DNA of 64,000 nucleotides. It comes from an uncultured Anaerobutyricum sp. (GTDB lineage Bacteria > Bacillota > Clostridia > Lachnospirales > Lachnospiraceae). Shown here in pieces: positions 62,188-64,000 of the stretch. The notes beneath the pieces were generated by a model. It was not told where the DNA came from, searched no databases, and saw only the letters and a program-made list of their open reading frames with translations. The stretch lies in NCBI RefSeq assembly GCF_934307085.1, contig NZ_CAKRCF010000006.1:1-64000 (forward strand), read 5' to 3'. Numbering within the stretch: position 1 is the first letter of the stretch; the number at the start of each line of letters is the position of its first letter. The translations under genes were made by a program, and so were the position numbers.

Positions 62188-64000
62188 ATGAATACACCAA
62201 TTTCATGGATTAAAGCATATGTTCCAGATTTGGATTGTACTGTACAGGAATATGTAGACAAGATGACTCTGTCTGGTTCCCACGTAGAAAATGCAGTATA
62301 CCTTGATAAGAATCTGGAGAAGATCGTTGTTGGACGAATTGAAAAAATCGAGAAACACCCAGATGCTGATAAATTAGTTATCTGTCAGGTAAATGTAGGT
62401 GATGAGGAAGTACAGATTGTAACAGGTGCGTCTAATGTATTTAAGGGAGCTATGGTTCCTGTTGTTTTAGATGGCGGACGTGTTGCGGGTGGACATGACG
62501 GAAGTCCAAATCCTGAAAATGGAATTAAGATTAAAAAAGGTAAACTTCGTGGAGTTCCTTCTTACGGTATGATGTGTTCTATCGAAGAATTAGGAAGCAC
62601 TCGCGATATGTATCCAGAAGCACCAGAAGACGGTATTTACATTTTTGATGAGAGCAAAGATGTAAAACCAGGTGATGATGCTGTGGCAGCATTAGGACTT
62701 CGTGATGCAGTTGTAGAATTTGAAATTACTTCTAACCGTGTAGACTGCTTCAGCATGATTGGTATGGCAAGAGAAGCAGCAGCTACATTTGAAAAGCCAT
62801 TCTATGCTCCAGAAGTAAAAGAAGTTGGAAATAGTGAAAAAGCAGAAGATTATATCTCTGTAGAGGTAGAAGCTACTGACTTATGTCCAAGATACACAGC
62901 AAGAATTGTAAAGAATATCAAGTTAGCTCCATCACCAGAATGGATGCAGAGAAGACTTGCAGCTATGGGGATTCGTCCAATCAACAACATCGTAGATATC
63001 ACAAACTACGTTATGGAGGAGTATGGCCAGCCAATGCACGCATATGACTTAGATAAAATCAGAGGTCATAAAATCGTTGTAAAACGTGCGAATGACGGTG
63101 ATGTGTACACAACACTTGACGGACAGGAAAGAAAGCTCGACAAAGATGTATTAATGATCAACGATGCAGAAGGTCCTGTTGGTATTGCCGGTATCATGGG
63201 TGGAGAAAATTCCATGGTTACAGATGATATTCAGACAATGCTTTTCGAGGCAGCTACATTTGATGGAACAAATATCCGTCTTTCTTCTAAAAGAATCGGT
63301 CTTAGAACAGATGCTTCCGGTAAGTTTGAAAAAGGTCTTGACCCAGAGAACGCATTAGAAGCGATCAACCGTGCCTGCCAGTTAGTAGAAGAATTAGGTG
63401 CCGGTGAAGTTGTTGGTGGTGTTGTAGATGTATATCCAAATCCAGTAGAAGATGTAAAGATTCCTTTCGAGCCAGCAAAATACAATAAGCTTCTTGGAAC
63501 AAATGTATCTGAAGAAAAGATGATGGAATACTTTGACCGTCTTGAAATCGGTTACGACAAAGAAACAAATATGTTACTCATCCCATCTTTCCGTCAGGAT
63601 TTAAGATGTTCTGCAGATATCGCAGAAGAAGTAGCAAGATTCTTTGGATATGATAACATTCCTACCACACTTCCTCACGGCGAGGCAACTGCAGGTAAAA
63701 AGTCATTTGCTGCAAGAGTAGAAGATGTTGTTATGAACATCGCTGAGCAGAACGGATTCTGCGGCGGAATGTGCTATTCCTTTGAAAGTCCTAAAGTATT
63801 TGATAAATTACTTCTTGCTGACAACGACCCATTACGTCAGGCAATCGTAATCGCAAACCCACTTGGAGAAGATTACAGTATCATGAGAACGATCGAGTTA
63901 AATGGTATTTTAACTTCTTTAGCAGGTAACTATAACCACAGAAATAAAAATGTACGTCTCTACGAAATCGGTAACGTATATCTTCCAAAGGCTCTGCCAT
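62188..64000 (+). CDS. pheT: Phenylalanyl-tRNA synthetase beta subunit, N-terminal part (truncated by window end)
   Basis: 604 residues are visible of about 800; the frame is open to the last base. ATG 62188 follows AAAAGGAGAC. MNTPISWIKAYVPDLDCTVQ, the tRNA-binding (EMAP-like) domain IEKIEKHPDADKLVICQVNV, the B3/4 editing domain around RPINNIVDITNYVMEEYGQP and the B5 domain DLRCSADIAEEVARFFGYDN appear in family order. It is separated from pheS by 179 bases, an unusually long gap filled by repeat elements. Confidence 0.97.
   Translation, partial: MNTPISWIKAYVPDLDCTVQEYVDKMTLSGSHVENAVYLDKNLEKIVVGRIEKIEKHPDADKLVICQVNVGDEEVQIVTGASNVFKGAMVPVVLDGGRVAGGHDGSPNPENGIKIKKGKLRGVPSYGMMCSIEELGSTRDMYPEAPEDGIYIFDESKDVKPGDDAVAALGLRDAVVEFEITSNRVDCFSMIGMAREAAATFEKPFYAPEVKEVGNSEKAEDYISVEVEATDLCPRYTARIVKNIKLAPSPEWMQRRLAAMGIRPINNIVDITNYVMEEYGQPMHAYDLDKIRGHKIVVKRANDGDVYTTLDGQERKLDKDVLMINDAEGPVGIAGIMGGENSMVTDDIQTMLFEAATFDGTNIRLSSKRIGLRTDASGKFEKGLDPENALEAINRACQLVEELGAGEVVGGVVDVYPNPVEDVKIPFEPAKYNKLLGTNVSEEKMMEYFDRLEIGYDKETNMLLIPSFRQDLRCSADIAEEVARFFGYDNIPTTLPHGEATAGKKSFAARVEDVVMNIAEQNGFCGGMCYSFESPKVFDKLLLADNDPLRQAIVIANPLGEDYSIMRTIELNGILTSLAGNYNHRNKNVRLYEIGNVYLPKALP

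Overview
The window looks like chromosomal DNA of an anaerobic, low-GC, Gram-positive gut bacterium of the Lachnospiraceae. Anaerobutyricum (Eubacterium) hallii or a close relative is my best guess. The reasons are AT-rich spacers with strong GGAGG ribosome-binding sites, a complete-looking early-cobalt (anaerobic) cobalamin route, a T-box before pheST, a Firmicutes-type 6S RNA, and small families (DUF6145-, DUF3877- and DUF5662-like) that I associate with this family. The species guess is inference. I see no tRNA, rRNA, transposase, phage gene or CRISPR array.

Layout. 1-7.2 kb: end of an aldo/keto reductase, a flavodoxin-like lipoprotein, a convergent AraC regulator, glycogen phosphorylase, and a GlcNAc-type PTS (IIA plus IICB) on the minus strand. 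7.7-31.2 kb: a tetrapyrrole/cobalamin supercluster, all on the plus strand: hemL, cbiF, hemA, cbiH, hemC-cobA-hemD fusion, cobS, cobT, cbiC, cbiD, cbiE-cbiT fusion, cbiK, cbiL, cbiJ, cbiA, cbiB, cobD, cbiP-cobO fusion, a precorrin-2 dehydrogenase, a GNAT acetyltransferase and hemB. Together these carry glutamyl-tRNA through 5-aminolevulinate and uroporphyrinogen III to precorrin-2/sirohydrochlorin, cobalt insertion, ring contraction, amidation, adenosylation and nucleotide-loop assembly. Not found here are cbiG, cobU, cobC, a cobalt transporter and a recognisable cobalamin riboswitch. 31.6-38 kb: feoAB, an NfeD/SPFH membrane pair and an LTA-synthase-like enzyme. 38-50 kb: argF, birA, a DUF6145-like gene, coaX, dus, greA, two membrane proteins followed by cdaA-cdaR (c-di-AMP), a TetR regulator, a SpoU rRNA methylase and glpK. 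50-60.4 kb: nfo, a metallo-hydrolase, ridA, a Smr protein, an HPr-like protein, a minus-strand queD-queE-folE-queC operon with a riboswitch-like leader, a glycosyltransferase, 6S RNA, a YihY-family protein and a YdcF-family protein. 60.5-64 kb: T-box leader, pheS and the start of pheT.

The most unusual content is non-coding. Spacers at about 20.9, 21.2 and 42.8 kb hold very long imperfect palindromes (about 190-300 bp). They share a conserved core, while the outer arms are different in every copy yet self-complementary within each copy; in one the arm runs into the last codons of cbiK. Long palindromes at about 1.3 kb and 31.2 kb have a similar design. A second family of short elements with TAGAG...CTCTA-type ends sits on or just after stop codons of several genes. 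Neither family matches a named element that I can recall.
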